Below, piece after piece: positions 1 through 6,824 of a DNA stretch of 7,555 bases. The notes beneath the pieces were generated by a model. That model saw only the letters and a list, made by a program, of their open reading frames with translations, did no database searches and had not been told where the DNA came from. The translations under genes and the position numbers were made by a program. The first letter of the stretch is position 1, and every line of letters begins with the position of its first letter. Source of the stretch: Nitrospirota bacterium (GTDB lineage: Bacteria; Nitrospirota; Thermodesulfovibrionia; Thermodesulfovibrionales; SM23-35); assembly GCA_029883145.1 (NCBI GenBank), contig JAOUJR010000078.1:1-7555 (forward strand). The letters run 5' to 3'.

Positions 1-75
1 TTCTTTTAAATCAGATTGACGGGGAGTGTTTCTAAATACAAGGCTTTTTGAAATGATATAAATATTTTGGTCCAA

Positions 76-2439
76 TTATGTCAGAATTACAATTGTTACT
101 CCGTTCCCTCCTTCCTCTGGTGTTCCGCTTCTAAAGTGCTTTACGAGTGGGTGTCCTTGCAAATGTTCACGTACAGCCTTTGATAATAGTCCTTTTCCAA
201 TCCCGTGAATAATAGTGATTTCAATAAGCCCAGCCAAAGAAGCATGATTCAGAAAAGGTTCGAGTCTGGAGAGTGCCTCATCAACCCTCAATCCTACAAG
301 GTTTAGTTTTGATGAAACAGCTTCATCTCCTTGAGCAAATTGGATGGGAGTACCTTTGAATTCTACAGATTTGCCTTTCTTAAAACTTATATCCGAGAGA
401 GGCACTTCAATCTCTCTATTGCCAGCTAAGACCTTTAAACGATTATGTTTCCGTATAACTTCTATGACTGACGTATCATAACCAAGTGATTTTACAAATA
501 CGATGTCTCCCTCTTTTATTTCATCGATTGGAGGAGCGGATATATCTTTGTCGTATTCCATGAGTTTTTCGAAAATATACTCCTGTATGTGGCCAACCTG
601 CTTTATGTTCTCACGGATTTTATCCTTACTTTTTTTCCTTGCTTCTTCAAGCAAAACATGCATTTGCCTTTTTGTATCTGAAATAATATCAGAAGCATCT
701 TTATAAGCCTTTGCGAGTGTCTCTTTTTGACGGTTTTCTGTCTCAGACAGCATCTTTTCGAGCAGCTTGTTTTTACTCTCTACTTCTGATCGTTGCCCCT
801 TGAGTTCATTAAGATTATGTTCATATTGTTTTCTTTTTATGTTTAAATCGGCTATAAGACTATCGAATTCTACTTTCATACTCCCAAGCATTCCTTTTGC
901 AGAAGTGATGATGCTCTCAGGCAAACCATACCTTTTTGCAATTTCAAGGGCATATGATTGTCCAGGCTCTCCAACCTTTAACCGGTATAAAGGAGTAAGT
1001 GTATTTTGATCAAATTCCATGGAGGCATTCATCATCCCCTCTGTCTGGTGTACAAATCCTTTTATCGCGGTTAGATGTGTGGTCGCAAATATGAGTGCGT
1101 TACTCTTTCTTAGCTCTTTGAGCACCGCACATGCAAGTGCAGCCCCTTCGTCAGGGTCGGTACCGGTGCCGAGCTCATCAATCAGGATGAGTGTTTTTGA
1201 ATCGGCTTTTTGCAAAATTTCCGATATATGTGATACATGTGCAGAGAATGTAGAAAGGTTGGTTTCTATTGATTGTTCATCGCCTATATCAATGAGAAGA
1301 TTATGAACAAGGGGAAGACTTGAGAGAGAGTCAGCAGGGACAGGCATACCTGATAGCGCCATAATCAGAAGGAGTCCGATTGTTTTGATTGCAATTGTTT
1401 TTCCTCCTGCATTTGCACCTGTAATCACCATCACCGTAGTATCACCGCCCAATTTGATATCAAGCGGGACCACCTGTTGAGTGTTCCCCATTTTCCGGAA
1501 TGAAAGGAACAAAAGTGGGTGTAGTGCTCTCACAAGAAAAATGTCATTTGAATCATTGATTTGCGGTGTCTCCATCTTGAGCATATCAGCAAATTGTGCA
1601 ATACAATTAAGCAAATCGAGATAGACAATAGTCTGAAACTCTGCATCAATCTCATCGATTACGCTTCTGATTTTTGAAGATATATTTTTAAGGATTCGTA
1701 TCTCCTCAGCTTTTTGTTCGGCAAATAGATTTTCCATTTCATTTGCAAGATTGATGATAGAAAGTGGTTCGATAAATGCGGTCTCACCTGATCTTGACAC
1801 ATCATGGACTACACCCTGCACCTGCCCTTTTGAATCCATCCTGACAGGAATGACCCATCTGCCGGATCTTTTTGTAACAAAATCGTCTTGCAGGAAGATT
1901 GACAGTCTATTATCTCTTACTATCTCTTCAAGTTTCTTCATGATTCTGACTTCGAGTCTCTTTATCTGACTTCTCAGTTTAGAGAGCATCGGCGATGCGG
2001 TGTCGAGGATATTCCCTTCGCTGTCAATTGATTTGTTGAGCATGCTTAAAATATCAGGATATCCTGTGAGATGATTGGTGAGTTCTCTTAGAAAAGGAAG
2101 ATCAAATCTTTCTTTAATCTGCAGTGATATGGTTGATGCAATATGTAACACAGGCACAAAGCCTGAAAGTTCAGAGGCCTCAAGAAAAGCTCCCTCAGGC
2201 TTTACCCTCACGATAAGGTCAGATATATCTGAAAACGGGGATAGCTTGAGAGGGGTGCCCTCATGGGCAATCTTTCTTATCTCATGAATCAGGCTGAGTC
2301 TTCGCTCAATATTTTCCCTGTTATATAGAGGGCGAATATCTGCTACAGATTTTTTTGACGCATCACTATGAGCAAAGTTGGAAATTATCCTGAGGAGTTT
2401 ATGAAACTCAAGGAGATCAAGAGAGTTTTCTGTTATCAT
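76..2439 (-). CDS. mutS2: Endonuclease MutS2 / ribosome-rescue ATPase with C-terminal Smr domain
   Basis: This 787-residue protein has the usual length of MutS2. Residues about 1-300 form the MutS-like core/lever region. The ABC-type ATPase follows: Walker A GANAGGKT (341-348), signature segment STFSAH (396-401), Walker B LILIDELGTGTDP (417-429) and the switch histidine in TTHL (453-456). A long charged coiled coil covers about 515-625, a small KOW/Tudor-like beta domain about 640-685, and the Smr domain about 710-787 with HGIGKG (745-750). There is no mismatch-recognition N-terminal domain, so it is not MutS1. The family was first linked to suppression of recombination; work on Bacillus MutS2 ties it to splitting collided ribosomes. 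The Smr motif usually LDLRG reads LNLVG (712-716), so nuclease activity is uncertain. The start matches the family N-terminus (conserved L-E-F at 10-12), although only a weak Shine-Dalgarno is visible. The gene is divergent from the porin gene. Confidence 0.96.
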   Translation of the reverse strand: MITENSLDLLEFHKLLRIISNFAHSDASKKSVADIRPLYNRENIERRLSLIHEIRKIAHEGTPLKLSPFSDISDLIVRVKPEGAFLEASELSGFVPVLHIASTISLQIKERFDLPFLRELTNHLTGYPDILSMLNKSIDSEGNILDTASPMLSKLRSQIKRLEVRIMKKLEEIVRDNRLSIFLQDDFVTKRSGRWVIPVRMDSKGQVQGVVHDVSRSGETAFIEPLSIINLANEMENLFAEQKAEEIRILKNISSKIRSVIDEIDAEFQTIVYLDLLNCIAQFADMLKMETPQINDSNDIFLVRALHPLLFLSFRKMGNTQQVVPLDIKLGGDTTVMVITGANAGGKTIAIKTIGLLLIMALSGMPVPADSLSSLPLVHNLLIDIGDEQSIETNLSTFSAHVSHISEILQKADSKTLILIDELGTGTDPDEGAALACAVLKELRKSNALIFATTHLTAIKGFVHQTEGMMNASMEFDQNTLTPLYRLKVGEPGQSYALEIAKRYGLPESIITSAKGMLGSMKVEFDSLIADLNIKRKQYEHNLNELKGQRSEVESKNKLLEKMLSETENRQKETLAKAYKDASDIISDTKRQMHVLLEEARKKSKDKIRENIKQVGHIQEYIFEKLMEYDKDISAPPIDEIKEGDIVFVKSLGYDTSVIEVIRKHNRLKVLAGNREIEVPLSDISFKKGKSVEFKGTPIQFAQGDEAVSSKLNLVGLRVDEALSRLEPFLNHASLAGLIEITIIHGIGKGLLSKAVREHLQGHPLVKHFRSGTPEEGGNGVTIVILT

Positions 2440-2487
2440 TGAGAATGCTCAAGGCTATATAAATTTACTACTTTTTTACTAATGCCT

Positions 2488-2515
2488 ATAATATCATAAA
2501 TGAGGAGAGTAACAA
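2488..2515 (-). promoter_or_regulatory. Candidate sigma-70-type promoter of mutS2
   Basis: Read on the minus strand, TTGTTA (complement of 2510-2515, four of six matches to TTGACA) is followed after 16 bp by TATTAT (complement of 2488-2493, five of six matches to TATAAT). Transcription would start near 2481 and leave a leader of about 40 nt before mutS2. The region is AT-rich, so chance matches are likely. A TATAAT also occurs on the plus strand at 2487-2492 but has no good -35 partner. Confidence 0.4.
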
Positions 2516-2560
2516 AAAATATCTGAAGAACCCCTACATAGCCATAAACTTACTGTTTTT

Positions 2561-2624
2561 AAACAAAAAAATTTGTTTTATACCATTGCATAAAAATATT
2601 TAAAAAAATTTGCGTTTATGGTAT
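2561..2624. repeat. AT-rich direct and inverted repeats upstream of the porin gene
   Basis: Three exact repeats overlap here. AAACAAA (2561-2567) and TTTGTTT (2572-2578) form an inverted repeat with a 4-bp spacer. AAAAAAATTTG occurs at 2565-2575 and again at 2602-2612, a direct repeat with a 37-bp period. ATACCAT (2580-2586) is repeated in inverted orientation as ATGGTAT (2618-2624). They lie 35-98 bp before the porin start codon, where its promoter should be; TTTAAA (2599-2604) and TATTCT (2622-2627), 17 bp apart, are weak candidate -35 and -10 boxes. Paired half-sites overlapping a promoter are typical of operators, but low sequence complexity makes some repeats expected by chance. Confidence 0.3.
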
Positions 2625-2658
2625 TCTTTCGCATCATTAAAAAACAGGGGAGGGGAAC

Positions 2659-4044
2659 ATGATAAAAAAGTTTTTAGTCACAGTTTTTTTGGTATTGGTA
2701 GGGAGTATTATTGTTATTTCAGATGCTTATCCTGAAATGACCTTTGACTATGGAGCTACTATCAGGCTCAGGCAGGAAATCTGGGATAATGTGGTGTCTC
2801 TTGATACGATTGGTCTTTCGACGAGCGGTGCCGACAGAAACTTTTTCCGTTTGAGAACGTCTCTCTGGGGGAAAGTGGATTTTAATAAGGATTTAGGTGT
2901 TTACCTGAAACTTACCAACGAGGCAAAATATTATATAGGTCCGAATAAACCTAACGCCCCAAGCAATTACGAAAGACTCGATGAAGATGAGCTTGTTGTT
3001 GATAATTTGTATCTCAATGCAAAAAACGTATTCGGAATCCCTGTTGACCTGAAGGTAGGCAGACAGAATTTTCTGGGTCCGGATATGTTTGGTGAAGGGT
3101 TTTTATTGGTGGATGGAACACCTGGTGATGGTTCGAGGACGTTCTATTTTAATGCAGCAAAGGCAAAATGGAGAATTACCGAGAACCATAGCATAGACTT
3201 CGTCTACATAAGTAATCCCAAAACAGATACATTTTTACCATCAATGTATCCTGCACATTATGGTTCGTTATACGTGGATCATAAAAAACTGTTGAATGGT
3301 TCTAATGAACAGGGATTCGTGGTCTATAGCAGGAACAAAATCGATAAGCTGACTTTAGAGCCATACTATATTTACAAGACTGAGAAGCCAGTTGGTCCGT
3401 TGTTTGCGAATCCTAAATTAAAGCTGAACACAGTTGGTGCACGGGCTCTTTATACAATAGATGCCTGGAAACTTGGAGGAGAATTTGCACATCAATTTGG
3501 TGAATATGACGGGGGAACAGACAGAAGGGGGGATGGAGGATATATCTTTGCAAACTACAGCTTTAAAGATGTGACCTTGAAACCTTCATTTGAGTTACGG
3601 TATGTCTATTTATCGGGTAATGATCCTAACACATCAAAACACGAAGGATGGGACCCTCTCTTTTCGAGGGCACCTTATTGGAATGAGCTCATTATCTACA
3701 CTTTCATAAATGAGACGATAAAAGACAGCGGACCAATCCCTGGTTACTGGACAAATCTCCATTTATTAATGGTGAAATTTAAGGTTGTTTTCTCACCAAA
3801 TACCAATCTCACTGCGACATATCAGCATCTCTGGGCAGATCAGAGTACGAGCGGTCTTAATCCCGCTATGTTTTCCAACAGCGGTAAGGACAGGGGACAT
3901 CTTCCGACCGCATTCCTTTACCATAAATTCTCAAAAAATATAGATGGATTTTTACAGTTTGAGTACTTTATTCCAGGGAATTTTTATGCTGACGACGCGA
4001 AGAATGCTATATTCTTCAGGTGGCAGCTTCAATTTAAAGTTTAA
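2659..4044 (+). CDS. Outer-membrane beta-barrel porin, alginate-export (AlgE-like) type
   Basis: The 461-residue product starts with a Sec signal peptide: two lysines (3-4), a hydrophobic run (5-20) and a plausible signal peptidase I site after S-D-A at residue 23. The mature protein begins with a strand resembling the start of alginate-export-type barrels (Y-G-A-T-I-R-L-R-Q-E). It then shows many alternating hydrophobic/aromatic strands, a VGRQ turn (near residue 135), glycine/aspartate-rich loops, and a final strand ending F-R-W-Q-L-Q-F-K-V, as expected for barrel insertion by the BAM machinery. Such proteins act as passive channels of the outer membrane. The substrate cannot be read from the sequence, and no polysaccharide or transporter genes lie nearby, so alginate itself should not be assumed. 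The start is fixed by a strong GGGAGG (2648-2653) five bases upstream. The gene is monocistronic, with a strong terminator directly after it. Confidence 0.85.
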   Translation: MIKKFLVTVFLVLVGSIIVISDAYPEMTFDYGATIRLRQEIWDNVVSLDTIGLSTSGADRNFFRLRTSLWGKVDFNKDLGVYLKLTNEAKYYIGPNKPNAPSNYERLDEDELVVDNLYLNAKNVFGIPVDLKVGRQNFLGPDMFGEGFLLVDGTPGDGSRTFYFNAAKAKWRITENHSIDFVYISNPKTDTFLPSMYPAHYGSLYVDHKKLLNGSNEQGFVVYSRNKIDKLTLEPYYIYKTEKPVGPLFANPKLKLNTVGARALYTIDAWKLGGEFAHQFGEYDGGTDRRGDGGYIFANYSFKDVTLKPSFELRYVYLSGNDPNTSKHEGWDPLFSRAPYWNELIIYTFINETIKDSGPIPGYWTNLHLLMVKFKVVFSPNTNLTATYQHLWADQSTSGLNPAMFSNSGKDRGHLPTAFLYHKFSKNIDGFLQFEYFIPGNFYADDAKNAIFFRWQLQFKV

Positions 4045-4057
4045 GTAAAAATTGCAA

Positions 4058-4105
4058 AAACAGATTGCTTCGGGCAAAGCCCGAAGCAATCTGTTTATTT
4101 TTATT
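4058..4105 (+). terminator. Rho-independent terminator after the porin gene
   Basis: A perfect 18-bp stem (4058-4075 pairing with 4079-4096) with an AAA loop is followed by ATTTTTATT. The GC-rich core is CTTCGGGC/GCCCGAAG. It begins 14 bases after the porin stop codon. The bases before the stem are A-rich (4047-4060), so it might also stop minus-strand transcripts, but no gene on that strand needs this. It separates the porin transcript from the RRM gene. Confidence 0.93.
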
Positions 4106-4138
4106 ACTTGACAAATGGCCTCATTATCATGCAGAGTT

Positions 4139-4150
4139 AGATGGCCATCT
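4139..4150. promoter_or_regulatory. Perfect 12-bp palindrome in the RRM gene leader (possible operator)
   Basis: AGATGGCCATCT is a perfect palindrome 57 bp before the RRM start codon. Its core ATGGCC (4141-4146) also appears at 4115-4120. It could be a repressor site or a short RNA hairpin in the leader. The assignment as regulatory rests only on symmetry and position. Confidence 0.3.
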
Positions 4151-4206
4151 TTTAAATCTCTTTGAGAGGGTTTGAAAGAGGTACCAAAATTATTTAAGGA
4201 GGTAGG

Positions 4207-4518
4207 ATGAGTACGAGACTTTATGTAGGCAACATCTCCTTCAAGGCAACAGAGGATAACTTGAGGGACCTGTTTTCCAAAGCAGGAGAGGTTGTTTCTG
4301 TGAAGCTGATTAAAGATGCAGCGACAGGAAGGCTGAGAGGATTTGGCTTTGTGGAGATGGCCGAGAAGGAAGGTGCACAAAAAGCAGTTTCCATGTTAAA
4401 TGGGAGCACCTTTATGGACAGGAACATTGTGGTAAACGAGGCAAAACCGCAGGAAAGGCGAGAGAGAGGCCCATCCCGTGGAAGGAGTGGATTTAGTAGC
4501 AAAGAGGGAAGAAGATAG
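4207..4518 (+). CDS. Small single-RRM RNA-binding protein
   Basis: This 103-residue protein is one RNA recognition motif plus a short basic tail. RNP2 is LYVGNI (5-10) and RNP1 is RGFGFVEM (44-51), with the aromatic RNA-stacking residues Y6, F46 and F48 all present. The helix segment T-E-D-N-L-R-D-L-F (15-23) and the last strand I-V-V-N-E-A (74-79) complete the fold. Residues 83-103 are rich in Arg, Gly and Ser, like the tails of cyanobacterial Rbp and other bacterial RRM proteins, which bind RNA non-specifically and are often cold-induced. The start is set by AAGGAGGT (4196-4203) just upstream. A terminator lies before it and the convergent purE gene after it, so it is probably transcribed alone. 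The cellular RNA target is unknown. Confidence 0.93.
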   Translation: MSTRLYVGNISFKATEDNLRDLFSKAGEVVSVKLIKDAATGRLRGFGFVEMAEKEGAQKAVSMLNGSTFMDRNIVVNEAKPQERRERGPSRGRSGFSSKEGRR

Positions 4519-4669
4519 AATTTCCCATATAGTTTTTTATCCAGCCAGTAAGGTCAGGATTTCTTAAGAAGCATCGAGCCAGTTGAAAGGCCCATTTCTT
4601 TAGAAACCACATCACATTTGGATTGGAAAAGAAAGAATATTTTCTTTTAAGGGCCTGTAAGTGTCTCAA
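4493..4669 (-). CDS. Doubtful small ORF or gene remnant downstream of purE
   Basis: An open frame runs from a stop at 4688-4690 to TAA at 4493-4495. With a TTG start at 4667-4669 it would encode about 58 residues, rich in aromatic and basic amino acids (for example N-P-N-V-M-W-F-L-K-K-W-A-F). A loose AGGG lies five bases upstream. It follows purE on the same strand and overlaps the 3' end of the RRM gene by 26 bp in antisense. I recognise no domain. It may be a short gene, a decayed fragment, or chance; the hairpin at 4627-4648 lies inside it. Confidence 0.15.
   Translation of the reverse strand: MRHLQALKRKYSFFSNPNVMWFLKKWAFQLARCFLRNPDLTGWIKNYMGNSIFFPLCY
4627..4648. other. AT-rich hairpin in the convergent RRM/purE gap
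   Basis: AAAAGAAA (4627-4634) and TTTCTTTT (4641-4648) form an 8-bp stem with a GAATAT loop. AGGCCC (4588-4593) and GGGCCT (4651-4656) are complementary further out, and TTCTTAAGAA (4561-4570) is a separate 10-bp palindrome. The gap 4519-4753 should hold the terminators for both converging genes, but no GC-rich stem with a T-tract is present, so this weak hairpin is only a candidate. Confidence 0.25.
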
Positions 4670-4753
4670 AGTTGCCCTGTCCTTTGCTTATTACGAGCTT
4701 GGTATTTTTGAATGTCTCTTGAAATAGTGAATAGATTCAATCCAGTCGCATCT

Positions 4754-5242
4754 TCATTTCAATGATTTTGCCTTTTCCTCGATTTCCTGAGCTATTTTCT
4801 TTCTATAATTTTTCAGTTTTTTTACGAGTGTCGGATCTTTCCTGCTCATAATCTGAACTGAAAGGATCGCAGCATTTTTTGCGCCTGCCTTCCCTATTGC
4901 TACTGTCGCAACTGGCACTCCTGATGGCATCTGAACGGTAGAAAGAAGTGCGTCAAGGCCATGGAGCGGTGAAGAGTCTATCGGAACACCAATAACAGGA
5001 ATGAGAGTATGTGAAGCGAGTGTACCTGCTAAGTGGGCTGCCATCCCCGCACCTGCAATGATGACGTCAACACCGTTTTCCTCAGCATAAGATGCAAGTT
5101 GCATAATACGTTCCGGCGTTCTGTGTGCAGAAGCAACGGTCATCTTATAGGGAATTCCAAATTCCTTGAGGATCTTACCTGCCTCTCCCATAACAGGCAG
5201 GTCAGAATCACTGCCCATTACTATCAAAACCTGTGGTTTCAT
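4754..5242 (-). CDS. purE: N5-carboxyaminoimidazole ribonucleotide mutase, class I PurE
   Basis: This 162-residue protein has normal PurE length. It shows the phosphate-binding GSDSD (10-14), the SAHRTP segment with the catalytic histidine (H40), and GAGMAAHLAG (64-73). The segment A-L-L-S-T-V-Q-M-P-S-G-V-P-V is typical of class I enzymes. Class I PurE rearranges N5-CAIR to CAIR in de novo purine synthesis, normally using N5-CAIR made by PurK. No purK is in the window, so it must lie elsewhere, or class I assignment by motif is wrong. All key residues appear intact. The start is supported by AAAAGGAG (complement of 5249-5256) six bases upstream. It is the last clear gene of the purH-purD-purE series; the 190-bp gap to purD holds a long inverted repeat, so co-transcription is likely but not certain. 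Confidence 0.96.
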   Translation of the reverse strand: MKPQVLIVMGSDSDLPVMGEAGKILKEFGIPYKMTVASAHRTPERIMQLASYAEENGVDVIIAGAGMAAHLAGTLASHTLIPVIGVPIDSSPLHGLDALLSTVQMPSGVPVATVAIGKAGAKNAAILSVQIMSRKDPTLVKKLKNYRKKIAQEIEEKAKSLK

Positions 5243-5271
5243 TGTCTTCTCCTTTTAAACAAACATTATTA

Positions 5272-5423
5272 AAAGATACAGATGTTGTGAGAAAATTTAT
5301 TTTTTGATACCTTAGTGTACCTTTAACTGATGGTTCTGAAATAATTTTAATTACTATAACAAATAAAGATATTTTCAATAATCTATCAAGTTAAATAAAT
5401 TTTCGAGCAATGTCTGTATCTTT
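5272..5423. repeat. 152-bp element with 31-bp imperfect terminal inverted repeats, between purD and purE
   Basis: The outer 31 bases on each side (5272-5302 and 5393-5423) are inverted copies matching at 26 of 31 positions by hand alignment. The outermost 11 bases, AAAGATACAGA/TCTGTATCTTT, and an inner 12-base block, GAAAATTTATTT/AAATAAATTTTC, match exactly. TTGATA (5304-5309) and TATCAA (5384-5389) extend the pairing inward. The AT-rich interior has no coding potential that I recognise. TTTTAAA occurs outside both ends (5253-5259, 5426-5432) but is not adjacent to them, so no clear target duplication is seen. It could be a miniature non-autonomous transposable element, or a long mRNA hairpin acting in processing or stability between purD and purE. 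It fills most of the gap. Confidence 0.6.
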
Positions 5424-5432
5424 CGTTTTAAA

Positions 5433-6692
5433 TTATCTATTCCCAATATCTTTTCTGTAATGCATTCCAGCAAAATAGATTTTTTCTACTGCATTGTATG
5501 CTTTTCTCCTCGCGTCTTTTATATTGTCTCCTATTGCGGTGATACCAAAAACTCTGCCACCCGAGGTCACAATACTCTTATCGCGAAATGTTGTTCCTTC
5601 ATGGAATATTACTACATCCTTCATCTCTTTTACTTTTTCAAGCCCTGTGATCATAACACCATTTTGGAATTTTTCAGGGTAGCCCTCTGAAGACACGATA
5701 ACGCATACCGATGACTCTTTCTTCCACTCTACAGTAATATCAGATAATCTTTCATCTGTAATCGCTAATGCAATATCCATGAGGTCTGTTTTGAGTCTTG
5801 GGAGGACTGTTTGTGTTTCCGGGTTTCCAAAACTGCAGCTCAATTCAGACACATAAGGTTTGCCTTTATCTATTATAAGTTCTGCATAGAGAATACCATT
5901 GAATTTTATCCCCTGTGAATTTAATGCCTTTACCGCAGGGCGCATTATTTCTTCAATTATAGCAGTCCTGAGATCTTTTGTAATAATGGCTGCAGGGCTA
6001 TAAGCTCCCATACCTGCTGTGTATGGGCCTTTCTCTCCATCAAACATGCAATCATGTTTCTTTGAGGTTGCGAGGGGCACAAGGGTATTCCCGTCAGTAA
6101 ATATCATAAAAGACACTTTTTCGCCTTTCATATTCTCTTCTATGATTACCCGTTTCCCTGAATTACCAAAAGCCATGTCTTTCATGATAAGCCTGAGGGC
6201 TTCTATTGCTTCTTCCATTGTGGATGCTAAAAATATGCCCCTATCTCCTATAAGTCCGTCAGTCTTTATTACTATCGGGGTCCCCTTTAATCTTACATAA
6301 TCCTCTGCATGGAGGTATGAAGTAAATACTTTATATTCAGCTGTTGGAATTCGATGAAGCCTCATAAAGTCTTTAGCAAAGACCCGGCTTATCCCGAGCT
6401 GTGCAGCATCCCTTATTGGACCAAATATCCTGCATCCCTCTTTTTTAAATGTATCGACAATACTTTTTGAGAGAGGTACTTCAGAGCCAACGATTGTTAA
6501 ATCTATCCATTCATATTTTACAAAATCAATGAGTGCATCAAAATCAAGGGGATTCATCTCTATACACTCTGCAATCTCAGCGATACCTGCATTTCCGGGA
6601 CAGCAGTAAATCCTGTTCACGTGACGGCTCTGGGACAGCTTCCAGACAATTGCATGTTCTCTCCCGCCACCACCGATAACAAGGACTTTCAT
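5433..6692 (-). CDS. purD: PurD-family protein (phosphoribosylamine-glycine ligase) with altered active-site motifs
   Basis: The 419-residue product aligns by eye over the full PurD length: N-terminal IGGGGREHA (6-14), ATP-grasp region about 100-290, and C-terminal domain with T-S-G-G-R-V (376-381) ending Y-R-K-D-I-G (412-417). PurD makes GAR from phosphoribosylamine, glycine and ATP. Several positions that are near-invariant in PurD as I know it differ. VGPEAPL is VGSEVPL (68-74). QLEGSK is QLGISR (98-103). KADGLAAGKG is KTDGLIGDRG (143-152). GPNTGGMG is GPYTAGMG (222-229). EFNxRFGDPE is ELSCSFGNPE (283-292), which loses the Asn and Arg of the ATP-grasp E-x-N-x-R motif. The reading frame is intact, so this is not simple decay. 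It may be a catalytically impaired or re-specialised paralog, or a divergent working enzyme. GTGAGGT (complement of 6697-6703) supports the start. It lies between purH and purE on the same strand. Confidence 0.88.
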   Translation of the reverse strand: MKVLVIGGGGREHAIVWKLSQSRHVNRIYCCPGNAGIAEIAECIEMNPLDFDALIDFVKYEWIDLTIVGSEVPLSKSIVDTFKKEGCRIFGPIRDAAQLGISRVFAKDFMRLHRIPTAEYKVFTSYLHAEDYVRLKGTPIVIKTDGLIGDRGIFLASTMEEAIEALRLIMKDMAFGNSGKRVIIEENMKGEKVSFMIFTDGNTLVPLATSKKHDCMFDGEKGPYTAGMGAYSPAAIITKDLRTAIIEEIMRPAVKALNSQGIKFNGILYAELIIDKGKPYVSELSCSFGNPETQTVLPRLKTDLMDIALAITDERLSDITVEWKKESSVCVIVSSEGYPEKFQNGVMITGLEKVKEMKDVVIFHEGTTFRDKSIVTSGGRVFGITAIGDNIKDARRKAYNAVEKIYFAGMHYRKDIGNR

Positions 6693-6726
6693 AATAACCT
6701 CACTAAGAAATTCTCAAATATCATAT

Positions 6727-6762
6727 TAAATTCAAAACTAATTCTAAATTCAAAAAGATTAA
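6727..6762. repeat. Two-copy 18-bp AT-rich tandem repeat upstream of purD
   Basis: TAAATTCAAAA occurs at 6727-6737 and again at 6745-6755, giving an 18-bp period over two units; the second halves are diverged. It lies 35-70 bp before the purD start, where a leader or secondary promoter would sit. No function can be assigned, and low complexity may explain it. Confidence 0.4.
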
Positions 6763-6824
6763 AATCAAATAAAAAGGATCTCTCTCTGCTCTGCTTCAGG
6801 TTTCGCCATCTTTACTCATTCATC

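Noticed and set aside
1..75. Search for a terminator or gene after the mutS2 stop
   Set aside because: Only 75 AT-rich bases are visible, with no GC-rich hairpin or coding signal.
503..2287. Several plus-strand open frames within mutS2
   Set aside because: All are antisense shadows of a fully conserved MutS2 reading frame and show no domains.
2618..2632. Possible sigma-54 site (GG...GC) before the porin gene
   Set aside because: The GG-to-GC spacing is one base short of the required 10 and the flanking consensus is poor.
4108..4113. Perfect TTGACA as -35 box for the RRM gene
   Set aside because: No acceptable -10 box lies 16-18 bp downstream; the nearest TATCAT (4125-4130) is only 11 bp away.
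3952..4380. Minus-strand open frame of 142 codons across the porin end and the RRM start
   Set aside because: It runs through the strong terminator hairpin and is antisense to two well-supported genes; the translation shows no recognisable domain.
4221..4502. Minus-strand open frame antisense to the RRM gene
   Set aside because: It is a shadow of the RRM coding frame, which has both RNP motifs and a strong ribosome binding site.
5253..5432. TTTTAAA on both sides of the 152-bp element as a target-site duplication
   Set aside because: The copies lie 12 bp and 2 bp outside the element ends, and the motif is common in AT-rich DNA.
6766..6810. Tiny minus-strand ORF of 14 codons starting ATG-GCG before purD
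   Set aside because: It is very short, has no clear ribosome binding site and sits in repeat-rich DNA.
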